Origin: Piezodorus guildinii
Lineage: Eukaryota > Arthropoda > Insecta > Hemiptera > Pentatomidae
NCBI GenBank assembly: GCA_023052935.1
Contig: CM041294.1
Span: 35,983,236-36,047,235 of the forward strand
Direction of reading: 5' to 3'
Length of the DNA: 64,000 nucleotides
Shown: positions 1 through 8,459 of the stretch, piece by piece
Numbering within the stretch: the first letter of the stretch is position 1
Layout: every line of letters starts with the position of its first letter
Notes under the pieces: model-generated
Told to the model about the DNA's origin: nothing
Database searches by the model: none
What the model saw: the letters and a program-made list of their open reading frames with translations, nothing else
Made by a program: the position numbers and the translations under genes

Positions 1-320
1 TAGATTGTAAAAATTGTCATAAAACGTATATTGGAGAAACATCAAAAATGTTAAAGACTAGATTAAAACAACACATTTCCAATTGCAAAAATATTAAAAA
101 TATAAATATTACAGCTCTATCCAATCATAGTATAACTAACAAACATGAATTTAATTTTGAAAATATACAAATACTTAATACAGAACAAAAAACCAAAAAT
201 AGAAAGATACTGGAGTCAATCTATATAACTAAAAACATAATAAATACTGTAAATTACAAAACAGATTCAAAGAAAATAAGTCAAAATTATGCAGATATAA
301 TTAATAAATTGAATTTTTGA
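1..320 (+). pseudogene. Penelope-like element, C-terminal GIY-YIG endonuclease end (partial)
   Basis: The frame is open from base 3, the window edge, to a stop at 318-320, so only the C-terminal ~105 residues of a larger protein are seen. The start reads DCKNCHKTYIGET, followed by a KTRLKQH stretch. This is the layout of the GIY-YIG nuclease at the C-terminus of Penelope-like reverse transcriptases: a Cys pair, a Y-I-G core, then Arg and His. In that family the domain nicks target DNA to prime reverse transcription. The ATG at 48 is internal and is not the true start. The RT part lies outside the window, so the family call rests on this short domain. A hammerhead-like motif at 2569, downstream on the same strand, supports it, because Penelope-like elements are known to carry such ribozymes. 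The visible part has no internal stop. Confidence 0.72.
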
Positions 321-490
321 TTTTGATTGATAAATAAAAATAAAATAAATAAAAATAAAAATTAGAAATAGGTGGATGTATTTGGAATGTATGTGTATTA
401 GAGTTTCGTATATAATGTATATAATTTAATGTAAATATGTGATATATGAAGTTAAGTAGGTGGTTTTGAATGAATGCATATAAATATTTA
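321..490. other. AT-rich stretch between Penelope-like end and mariner
   Basis: This is short A/T-rich DNA, probably the 3' untranslated part of the Penelope-like element. Bases 489-490 (TA) are the target site of the mariner that follows. I see no other feature. Confidence 0.4.
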
Positions 491-519
491 TCGGGCTGAT
501 GCGAAATTAATGCAGGTTT
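491..519 (+). repeat. Mariner left terminal inverted repeat
   Basis: It starts directly after the TA at 489-490 and reads TCGGGCTGATGC followed by GAAATTAATGC. It pairs with 1747-1775 and is the presumed transposase binding site. Confidence 0.88.
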
Positions 520-679
520 CCTCTATTGCAATATCTTAATTCCAATTGTGTAAACAAAGCTAATCCTAACATTGATCATTATTATACCAAAACAAACCTT
601 ATCTAATACCCTCTCTTTCACCATGAATTTGTTTAGTAAAATCGTTTTGTTCAGTGTGTTCAAAGGTCTTGAATCGAAA

Positions 680-1698
680 ATGTCAAAGTGCGATTTTCGT
701 CAAATTTATTTTTACGAATTTAAATTAGGGCGCAGCGCTGCGCAAACGGCTCGTAATATTAATGAAGTGTGGGGTCAGGGGGCTATTAATGAGTGCACGG
801 TGCAGCGTTGGTTCCAGAAGTTTCGCAGAGGAGATTTCGACCTCGAAGACAAGGAAGGTCGGGGCCGTCATCTTGCTCTGGACAACGACCAGCTGAGGTC
901 AAAAGTGGAAGAAGACCCAACCAAAACCACACGAGAAATGGCGGCGGAACTCGGTGTGAACCAATCCACAGTTGTACGCCACTTGGAAGCAATTGGTAAG
1001 GTAAAAAAGTTGGCCAAGTGGGTGCCACACCAATTAAACGACCACCAAAAAAATCGCCGCTTTGAAATCTGCTCCATGCTTGTGACACGCAATAAAAATG
1101 ACCCATTTCTCGATCGCATTGTGACGTGCGATGAAAAATGGATCTTATACGACAACAGAAGGCGTTCTAGCCAATGGCTGGGCAAAGATGAACAACCAAA
1201 ACCTTTCCCGAAGCCCAACCTGCACCCAAAAAGGTTATGGTCACAGTTTGGTGGTATAATGCTGGTGTTATTCACTACAGCTTTCTCAATCGAGGTGAGA
1301 CTATAACTGCTGACAAGTACTGTCAAGAAATTGACAGCATGAATCAAAAATTGCAACGTCTTTGCCCAGCATTGATGAATCGGAAGGGGCCGATCCTGCT
1401 CCACGATAACGCCAGACCACACGTTGCACAACCAACGCTTCGACGACTGCACGAGTTGGGCTACGAAGTTCTCCAACATCCGCCTTATTCACCTGACCTC
1501 TCTCCTACAGACTTCCACTTTTTCAGGCATCTGGACAACTTTTTGAGGGAGAAACATTTTCAAAACCAGGACGACATTGAAAATTCTTTTCGTGATTTCA
1601 TTGAGTCCAGGGATTCGGATTTTTTTTCTGGTGGAATAAGAAAGCTTGTTGAACGTTGGCAAAAGTGCATTGATTCAGATGGAAATTATTTTGATTAA
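680..1698 (+). pseudogene. Mariner transposase, one-base frameshift
   Basis: The transposase cuts the element out and joins it at TA. The ATG at 680 (MSKCDFRQ) is chosen because the family starts about here; the open frame runs further up but has no mariner character. The N-terminal half (680 to about 1230) carries the helix-turn-helix DNA-binding region and the linker WVPHQL. The first catalytic Asp is in TCDEKW (about 1127). The frame changes near the A5 tract at 1228-1232. The second frame (1237-1698) carries the second Asp in HDNARPH, then YSPDLSPTD with the third Asp 34 residues on, the D,D34D pattern of mariners. The total of about 340 codons is full family length. It resembles the cecropia subfamily (Hsmar1 type). 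Apart from that single break I see no stop, so the copy is young or the break is a sequencing error. Confidence 0.9.
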
Positions 1699-1746
1699 AT
1701 ATATATGGTTAAAGTAAAGATATGGCGTATTTACAATACCTACTAA

Positions 1747-1775
1747 AAACCTGCATTAATTTTGCATCAACCCAA
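1747..1775 (-). repeat. Mariner right terminal inverted repeat
   Basis: On the minus strand it reads TTGGGTTGATGC, then AAAATTAATGCAGGTTT. A TA at 1776-1777 follows it. It is the partner of 491-519. Confidence 0.88.
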
Positions 1776-1911
1776 TATATGTATGTATGTGTTTGTGTGA
1801 GTGTGTGAGTATATAATTATATATGTAATTGTGTGTGTGTATGTGAATGTGTATATGTATGTGTGTATATGTATATATGTATATGTATATATATGTATAT
1901 ATGTGTGTATA

Positions 1912-1978
<67 letters not shown>

Positions 1979-1997
1979 ATGTGTATGTATGTGTATG

Positions 1998-2037
<40 letters not shown>

Positions 2038-2220
2038 GTGTATGTGTCTGTGTGTGTGTATGTATATATATATATGTATGGGTTTTGTGTGTGTGTGCGT
2101 ATGTGTGGATGCAAATGTTTATGTATATGATATGTATATATGTATATGTATGTAGTTGAATTTGTATATATAGACGTATATTGTATGGTTGTGTGTTGTG
2201 TGTATATATGTAGGGATGAA
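1776..2220. repeat. Compound TA/TG/TATG microsatellite
   Basis: Long runs of TATG, TG and TA units include a pure TA block around 1921-1964 and another around 2004-2034. Reading frames on both strands are periodic Tyr/Ile/Val/Cys strings and are not genes. Confidence 0.95.
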
Positions 2221-2560
2221 TGTTGTGTGGGTTTTAATAACTGACCTGGGTAGAAATAGTATTTTGTTTGTTTGAAAACATTGAGTGGAATAGGAAGGCA
2301 TTAGATAGAGATCAATTTAGAACACATTCAAATGCACAGTGCATATTGACATATGTGATGATGAAGTATCAGGATTAAATGTAGTGATTTAAATTTATTT
2401 GAATGACCTATATTATATAAAAATATGGTAATAGATGTGAGTATATATAAAAATTTTATACATAGTGTAAATAGTTAAATTATAAATTATTTCTAATTTA
2501 TAAATAATATATACTTAATATTTATATAATTAGTTGAAATAATTGTACAATTATATTTTA
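2221..2560. other. AT-rich, no gene seen
   Basis: This is plain A/T-rich DNA between the microsatellite and the ribozyme-like motif. It may be 3' Penelope-like sequence, but nothing proves it. Confidence 0.4.
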
Positions 2561-2563
2561 GAT

Positions 2564-2606
2564 AATATCTGAAGATGAGGCAAGTGTAGCCTCGAAACGT
2601 AATAAA
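2564..2606 (+). ncRNA. Hammerhead-ribozyme-like motif
   Basis: The core CTGAAGA (2569-2575) fits the hammerhead box CUGANGA. A 5-bp hairpin GAGGC/GCCTC follows, then GAAACGTA (2594-2601). The flanks pair weakly as stem I (about 3 A-T pairs). One extra base (T) separates the first core box from stem II, as in the other copies in this window. Stem III would be only the self-complementary ACGT, so cleavage would probably need two molecules pairing. The position fits the 3' repeat of the Penelope-like element that ends at 320. Cleavage activity is unproven. Confidence 0.5.
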
Positions 2607-2639
2607 GTTTAACATGTGTTAATAAAAGCATACATATGA

Positions 2640-2945
2640 ACAAAATAAGGAAGAGATTGTTTCCAATCGATATGATCATATGATATACTCTTCTATAATA
2701 GTGAATGATATAATTATTATGTCATTTAAAGTAGGTTGTACAAATGTACAAGTTTTTAATTTTCATCAAAAAAAAAAAAAGAATTATGACTGTTTTAACA
2801 CTTTTATTATTGGAAAATTTACTATTATAATTGATAATAGCCAAGAATATCTAATTTTGTCCATGCATTATATTGATTTTTGAGGGAATTAAATATTATT
2901 TTTATATATAATGACGAATTTATCGTCGTTTTCTAGTTTTAAGAG
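2640..2945. other. AT-rich, no gene seen
   Basis: I found no repeat family or credible reading frame here. An A run lies at about 2768-2780. Confidence 0.4.
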
Positions 2946-2949
2946 AAAA

Positions 2950-3236
2950 AAAAAAGCCTATAACTCTATAGCCCATGAAGGATCCTGGAGTCAGTGCATA
3001 TAGAGAATGAGATTCGTACTGTTGCTAGGCCAATGGAGTGTGCAATGAGGTGATTAGGCCCTGATCACACTCGGCTGCCAGGTTTTTCTCCCAATTTTTC
3101 GGGCACTCAGTTTATAAAGGCTGTGTTAGCCCCAGGAGGATCTCCATACCGTAGAGTCGCCCCCTGACTGAATTAACATAATAAATAATATTCTGCCACA
3201 GCCGGGATTCGAACCTAGAACCCGGAGAACAGTGAT
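2950..3236 (-). mobile_element. SINE family A, tRNA-headed, truncated
   Basis: On the minus strand the left part holds GGTTCGAATCCCGG, a Pol III B box. A family-specific body follows (CCTGGGGC, GGTGATTAGGCC and others) that recurs at 5653, 56300 and 60190. The A-box part of the tRNA head is cut off near 3236. The 3' end on the minus strand runs into a T-rich tail rather than poly-A. It makes no protein; mobilisation would need a LINE. Confidence 0.8.
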
Positions 3237-3302
3237 ATGTATAAATACAAAAAATGATGTTCTTTAAAAAAAATTGAATACGCTTTACAGATTTTCGGTT
3301 CA

Positions 3303-3569
3303 GCAAAAAAGACTCACATACAAAAACTGCAATCATTTCAATCCAAAATTTTAAGACTTATAACGACAGCTCCTTGGTACGTAAACAACAGAACCCTACA
3401 TACGGACTTAAAGCAAACAACAGTTGACCAACATATACGAACACTCTATTCTCGATTTCACATTAAACTTTACGGACACGACAATAGACTGATTAACGAC
3501 ATGTCAGTTGCTGAAATGCCGGTCAGAAGAAGGCTTAAACGAAGCTGGATGAGGGACCTCCTCAGCTAG
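3303..3569 (+). pseudogene. Jockey-like LINE, C-terminal end of reverse transcriptase ORF
   Basis: An 88-codon uninterrupted tail reads KILRLITTAPWYVNN, then RRLKRSWMRDLLS and a stop. This is the C-terminal signature of Jockey-type non-LTR retrotransposons (an ILR-I-APWYV block, then RRLKR). The element is 5'-truncated, as is normal after incomplete target-primed reverse transcription. The 3' untranslated part continues to an A run at about 3810-3818. A related, more decayed copy lies on the other strand at 32535-32797. Confidence 0.8.
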
Positions 3570-3639
3570 ATTAAAGCCTTGGAAGGGGTGCTGCTGGGCA
3601 CTTTACTTCCCCATGCCTATCATGTCTGATCTTAATTTT

Positions 3640-4915
3640 GTCCAACACATTTGCTGATTGTCAGACATCTTCTGAGAGGTGTAAATTAACATTGTAATTT
3701 TTTAGTATATTTAGTAATTTTAGATGTAAATAACAATAATTAACAGCTTTCATTATTGTGTAAAAAACAAGTTGTTTTGGCGCCAGTAGCTACATAATTA
3801 TCTTTACAAAAAAAAAAACTTACAAAATAAATAAAAGAGCTAGAGGTTTATTCATTTTTGTTTTTTGTCCTATTTTCTTTTCTGTTTCAGTTAACTAAAT
3901 TCTTTAATTTAAAATAATTAAAATCTCAATAACGTAAAAAAAATGTTATTATACATTAAAAAATTTTAAAGGTAAAATTATCATTCGTTTAAATCTGATT
4001 TACTTTGCTGTATAAATTTCCATCATTCCCGTCTGTTTAAGGTTAATTAAAACATACATCAAGCTATAGTTTATGTTATACTGTAAAAAGAACTGTATCT
4101 GAATATTATTTAATAGGCTACTTTATGATTCATATTTATGTATTTACTATCAATCAAATTGCAAAATACTGTTTTATATTCTCTTCAGGATCGACGTTCA
4201 TAAATACGCTCATTGCTATTATACAAAATTCATTTATCCACATGATCCTATATCAGAAATGTCATTTCTATGTAGCTATGACAGAGACGTCAAATAAATG
4301 CAACCGAGATATGAATGACATATACTGGTCTGAAATACAAATTCCATTATTATTCTGTTGACAGCTTGGGACAAATACTATCTAGCAGATAAAAAAGTTA
4401 ATCATATTTCCTTCCGCAAATCCCATGATTTTTTCCCTCTAACTTTACTTTTTTTGTCCCGCCGCAAGAGAAGAAAAAAAAAAAAAAAGAAGAAAGCAAA
4501 AAGAAATCCCTGGTAGGGAGGCCTACTGAGCTTTTTGTAAGCAGCACTCACCCCGTTTCCCGACTTATTGCGCTGAGGGCTATCCTTGCTTTTAGAAAAT
4601 TGTTCAATACAATACACTCTGACCTTATTTTAACGCTTTTCTCCCATTGTTTTCCATGCATTTCAAAACAGTTTCGCTAATTAAAACTGAATATTAATTA
4701 TAATTGGTTATATTGTTGGAATAGTTTAAATAAAGGCGTCTGGTTTTTTAACTCCTCATAAAAATCATTTTTATAAGTGTGCTGTGTCAAGATGTACAGT
4801 TAGTCGCCATCTACTCTCCCTGGGAAAGGTGAAAAAGACCTGTAGACTGATCCCACACAAACATAATTAGCGCTCAACTGTGAGGTTACCAATTTTTGAA
4901 AATTCTTTGAAAAAA
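3640..4915. other. No gene recognised
   Basis: The first ~180 bases are the LINE's 3' untranslated end. The rest is A/T-rich with homopolymer runs (for example A-rich 4470-4488). Short reading frames here lack any family motif. Confidence 0.4.
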
Positions 4916-4924
4916 CCCTTCCCA

Positions 4925-4998
4925 GGTGATATTTTACCGGAAGATTGTTACTTGTGATGAAAAATGGATTCACAAGCAAACATCCGTGTTACAGACCG
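4925..4998 (+). pseudogene. Mariner relic around first catalytic Asp
   Basis: About 75 bases translate as RKIVTCDEKWI followed by unrelated residues. IVTCDEKW is the block around the first catalytic Asp of mariner transposases. Nothing mariner-like can be followed beyond it, so this is a very old fragment. Confidence 0.6.
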
Positions 4999-5009
4999 GA
5001 CACAATTAC

Positions 5010-5645
5010 TAACAGACTAGCCACCTAATAAAAAAAAAAGAAAAGCCTAATATCTAATTATTAATGGATATTTAAAGAAGCATGCCCAATATTTACCTAT
5101 ATGTGTTAACCAAACTATAAAAAATTACAAACGCTCCAAAATAAATGTATAATAATCCGTAGAAATTATTCATGCAATAATATAAACAAAACCATGCAAA
5201 CAGAATTGAGAGTACCTCTTATTGAATGTTACATAAATAAGCTCAGTAAACAATTTTTTTTTTAATTTTTAATAAACAATTTTCTTATAAGAATTATTAG
5301 AAACTATAAAAAAATAGTACAAAGCTGTATGCGCACAAACTGGCTCAACATATACATACTATGAGATACATTTTTTTTTTTAAATTATTAGAAGTCTTAT
5401 ATTTATATTTTCTTTCTTTTATTAATGTGTCTATATCCTATGTTTGTGCTATTATGTGATTACTTACGAGATTGGTCAACTTTGGTACAGAATTGTGTAT
5501 GCTTAGTGCATTCATATTACATACTGCAATAAATATAACACAAAAATAAATAAATAAAAACACCCGAGAGCAATGGCTAGGTTGCTACAAAAGGATAAAT
5601 AAAAAATAAAAAAATAAATAAATAAAAAAAAAATAAAAAAAAAAT
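5010..5645. other. AT-rich, no gene seen
   Basis: A/T-rich sequence ends in an A-rich stretch at about 5595-5650, which is also the T-rich tail of the minus-strand SINE that starts at 5653. Confidence 0.4.
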
Positions 5646-5652
5646 AAAAAAA

Positions 5653-5932
5653 ACCTGTACCACTACAACCCATGAAGAGCTTTGGTCTCAGTAAATATAG
5701 AGATTTGTACTGTTTCTAGGCCAACGTGCAATGAGGTGATTCGACCGAGATCACGCTCAGCCGCCAGGTTTTTCCCCATTTTTGAGGCTGGGTGTGCCCC
5801 AGGAGGGGCATGAATTCGCCCCCCGGCCGAAATAACAGATTAAATAATACTCCGCCACAGCCGGGATTCGAACCCAGGACCCAGAGCACAGTTGACTAGC
5901 GCTCTACCCACAAGAGAACAATTAGGGGGGAA
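5653..5932 (-). mobile_element. SINE family A, near full length
   Basis: On the minus strand the tRNA-like head has an A box (GGGTAGAGCGCTAG) and a B box (GGTTCGAATCCCGG). The shared body follows (GTTATTTC, CCTGGGGCACACCCAG, TGGGTTGTAG), then a T-rich tail. It is the best-preserved head of the family in this window. Confidence 0.85.
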
Positions 5933-5944
5933 TCCATACTTTGC

Positions 5945-6365
5945 GGGGTTTTTAATGTTGAAGGTGTAATTCATTACAACTTTCTTCCTGATAGATGCTC
6001 TAAGAATTCTGAACTCTAACAGATGGGAAGAATGTACGTGAGGCTGTAAGATCGTTTTCCTGCTTCGATCAACCGAAAAGGAGTTTGATTCCAACAAGAT
6101 AATACACATCATCACTTGCCGTGGAACGAAAGAGATGTTTAAAGAACTTCATGGGTTACAAGTCCTCATCCACCATATAGTCCAGACCTCGTACTGGTCG
6201 GATTACTACTTGTTTCGACACCCAATCCACTTTCTTCAGTCGAAAAAAGTTATAATTTTGTTGACATTGAATTTCGGTCTAAAGTCTTTCATAGCCATCC
6301 CGAAGAATGGTATGAGAATGGGATCGATCAATATTCTAGCTCAGTGTTTCCCGACTTGTGGTCCG
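5945..6365 (+). pseudogene. Mariner transposase relic, second subfamily
   Basis: Reading across frames, GVIHYNFLP, then FQQDNTHHH (second catalytic Asp block), HPPYSPDL and SDYYLFRH (third Asp block), and a PEEW near 6300 appear in the right order for the C-terminal half of a mariner transposase. At least three frame changes and a stop interrupt it. The wording differs from the 491-1775 element, so it is another mariner lineage. No terminal repeats were found. Confidence 0.7.
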
Positions 6366-6544
6366 CAGACTTGCATACTATGTCCTTGGGTCTGCGAGTA
6401 GTCATCAGGATGAATGAGCGATTTTAAAATACCTAAAGGTAAAATATTTGTAAAGCTTTGGCTTGTAATAATAATAACAACAGTAAACGGACAGATGCAG
6501 CATCCTGACATAATTGCTAATGATTACAGACAAGTGACTGCTAC

Positions 6545-6990
6545 TGCATACTCATAATCATTCACTTATTATCACCCAAGGGTATTGGGAAAGTAAAAAA
6601 GTTCGATACATGGGTACCACATCTCACTGAGCGGCAGCAAGACCCCATGTTTCAAAACATACCTTGCAAAAATTGAAAGAACTGGGCTACGAAGTTCTTT
6701 CGAACCCACCATATTCTCCCGACTTGTCTCCAACAGATTACCACCTGTTCAGAAATTTAGACAACTTCGTCAAAGGAAAACTTTTTGAAAATGATGATGA
6801 AGTGAAAAGTGCGTTTTCAGATTTTGTTTCACTTCAAAGCTCAGAGTTTTCAGTTCGGGGATCAAAAAGTTGGTGGCACGTTAGGAAAAAATTGTAAAAA
6901 AAGAAGGTAAATACTTCGAATAAAATTATCTTGTTTTCATATCGTATTTTTAATAAAAATCCTTCACCTTGAAAACGGACATTTCATGTG
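6545..6990 (+). pseudogene. Internally deleted mariner with 3' end
   Basis: The linker block IGKVKKFDTWVPH (near 6570-6620) is followed, after only about 50 bases, by LKELGYEVLSNPPYSPDLSP and DYHLF (6664-6897). About 400 bases holding the first two catalytic Asp residues are missing. The right end near 6985-6998 reads ACACAACCCAATATA, similar to a mariner end. No matching left end was found. It is a dead deletion derivative. Confidence 0.75.
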
Positions 6991-7258
6991 ACACAACCCA
7001 ATATAATGATATTCCAACGGATCCCATTCCAGCATTCAGACCACGAGTGACTAGACTAACCTTTACCTAATAATGCGGATTACATGCCGATATTAATTAT
7101 GAATATATATTGTTTATTTTTTCCTTTCGAAGATTTTACATTGTAATTTTCAATAATTGCAGAAGTTAAAAAGTGTGAAGTGAAATAATATTTTTAAAAT
7201 TTTATTTGTTTTGAAATAGGAGTAATTTAATGACGATGCCAAAATTTAATTATGGTTT

Positions 7259-7262
7259 CTAG
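7259..7262. repeat. CTAG target-site duplication, left
   Basis: CTAG here and at 11962-11965 flank the LTR element, matching the 4-bp duplications typical of Gypsy integrases. This fixes the LTR ends. Confidence 0.75.
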
Positions 7263-7632
7263 TGTAACGGTTGCACGGTCAATCACAACACGGAGGTTAC
7301 ACGACGGTTTTTCAGGTCCCTCAGTGTTGCCAGGTGGAAAGTAATTTAATTATTAATATTAATTTTTTACCTGCAACACTGAGGTAACCAACCAATGACC
7401 TGCATTGTGTGTATCGTGTGTACCTTGTTGTTTTGTGGTAGGATCTTTAAAAATTTTGTGTGTGTGGATTTAAAAAACATTTTTTTTTTTAATTTAATTT
7501 ATTCTAAAGAAGCTTATTTTTTATTTCTCATTTTTCATCATTTTAATTGTGTTTCCTACCGTTTTTTATTTAATTAAAATAACTTTTTATTTCGAACTTT
7601 ATTTATTTTATTATTACCCAACATCCATCAAA
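7263..7632 (+). repeat. 5' LTR of CsRn1-like Gypsy
   Basis: It begins TGTAACGGTTGCACGG and ends CATCCATCAAA by comparison with the 3' copy and the CTAG flank. No base difference from 11592-11961 was noticed, including the T11 tract. A 60-residue reading frame inside is present in both LTRs and is not a gene. Confidence 0.92.
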
Positions 7633-7633
7633 G

Positions 7634-7651
7634 TGGTGACCCCGACGTGAT
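7634..7651 (+). promoter_or_regulatory. Primer binding site, tRNA-Trp type
   Basis: TGGTGACCCCGACGTGAT begins one base after the LTR. It equals the complement of the 3' end of tRNA-Trp, the same site used by avian retroviruses and reported for CsRn1. It overlaps the gag start codon (ATG at 7650). Confidence 0.88.
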
Positions 7652-8459
7652 GACGGAAAAGATGGATAAGAAGCCAGCAGATTTAGAGGTAAGTGCTAGT
7701 GCACATACTAATATTAGAATCCCTACATTCTGGAGGGCTGACCCAGAATTATGGTTTTGCCAGGCCGATGCTGTATTTGCTACATCAAAAGTCGTGAGCT
7801 CAAGAATAAAATTTCAAATAGTGGTGGCGAATTTAGAATTTGAAATTCTAAAACAAGTCTCCGACTTGGTGAAAAACCCACCTACAGAGCCATATGAAGC
7901 CCTTAAGGAAAGGCTTATTTCCACTTACGCCGAGTCCGAAAATCAGCGTATTAGGCGTTTATTGGAGGACAAGCACCTCGCCGACGGGAAACGGCCATCT
8001 CAATTTTTAAATGAATTAAAACGGCTGGCAGGCAGTTCTGTTTCCCCCGAATTACTTAGGAATATGTGGCTAAAAGCACTACCAGAAAGGATGCAAGCAA
8101 CACTGGCTGTAACTTCGGAAACATCCCTCGATAAGCTGGCAGAGATTGCCGACCGCATAGCTGAGGTATATGAGTCCAGTGTCAGTCAGGTGACCACACA
8201 CACACCGCAACCCCGTTCTTCTTCTTCTTCCTTCGCAACTCAACTTGAGGAGAAATTCGAGAAGCTGAGCCTGCAAATAAATGAGCTCCAAAACGAAATG
8301 GCTAGCTTAAGAAGGAGCAGATCGACATCTCGTGACCAAGGACGGAACCGATCGCGTAGCAAAAGTCGTAAACTATGCTACTACCACCGCAACTTCCGGG
8401 AGAAGGCTAAGAAATGCCAACAACCCTGCAGCTGGAAACCATCGCAAAAGGGAAACTAA
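7650..8459 (+). CDS. gag: Gag of CsRn1-like Gypsy
   Basis: A 269-residue uninterrupted structural protein would form the intracellular particle that packages element RNA. The ATG at 7650 is used; the codon before it is GTG. The N-terminal two-thirds (FWRADPELWFCQADAVF, then LERLIS-like and LNELKRLAG helices) is a typical capsid fold of arthropod Gypsy elements. The C-terminus has a Ser/Arg-rich basic stretch (about residues 228-245) and the nucleocapsid motif CYYHRNFREKAKKCQQPC, which is C-x2-H-x9-C-x3-C, the CHCC type of the CsRn1 clade and not a CCHC knuckle. Its end overlaps pol, which lies one frame back, suggesting -1 ribosomal frameshifting to make Gag-Pol. Confidence 0.9.
   Translation: MTEKMDKKPADLEVSASAHTNIRIPTFWRADPELWFCQADAVFATSKVVSSRIKFQIVVANLEFEILKQVSDLVKNPPTEPYEALKERLISTYAESENQRIRRLLEDKHLADGKRPSQFLNELKRLAGSSVSPELLRNMWLKALPERMQATLAVTSETSLDKLAEIADRIAEVYESSVSQVTTHTPQPRSSSSSFATQLEEKFEKLSLQINELQNEMASLRRSRSTSRDQGRNRSRSKSRKLCYYHRNFREKAKKCQQPCSWKPSQKGN

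Larger units (their letters stand above)
491..1775 (+). mobile_element. Mariner DNA transposon, cecropia-type, both TIRs present
   Basis: This is a 1,285-bp unit, the usual mariner length. The left end at 491-519 begins TCGGGCTGATGCGAAATTAA. The right end at 1747-1775 is its imperfect inverted repeat, matching at about 25 of 29 positions. A TA dinucleotide flanks each side (489-490 and 1776-1777), as expected for mariner target duplication. The only gene inside is a mariner transposase. The right end abuts a large microsatellite, so the insertion lies at the edge of a TA-rich tract. The element is probably dead as read because of a frameshift in the transposase, but the ends look usable in trans. 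Confidence 0.93.

Noticed and set aside
1767..2159. Overlapping ~100-residue frames on both strands
   Set aside because: They are translations of TA/TG microsatellite; Tyr/Ile/Val/Cys periodicity with no domain.
7395..7577. 60-residue frame, repeated exactly at 11724-11906
   Set aside because: It lies wholly inside both LTRs and is low-complexity Phe-rich; repeated because the LTRs are identical.
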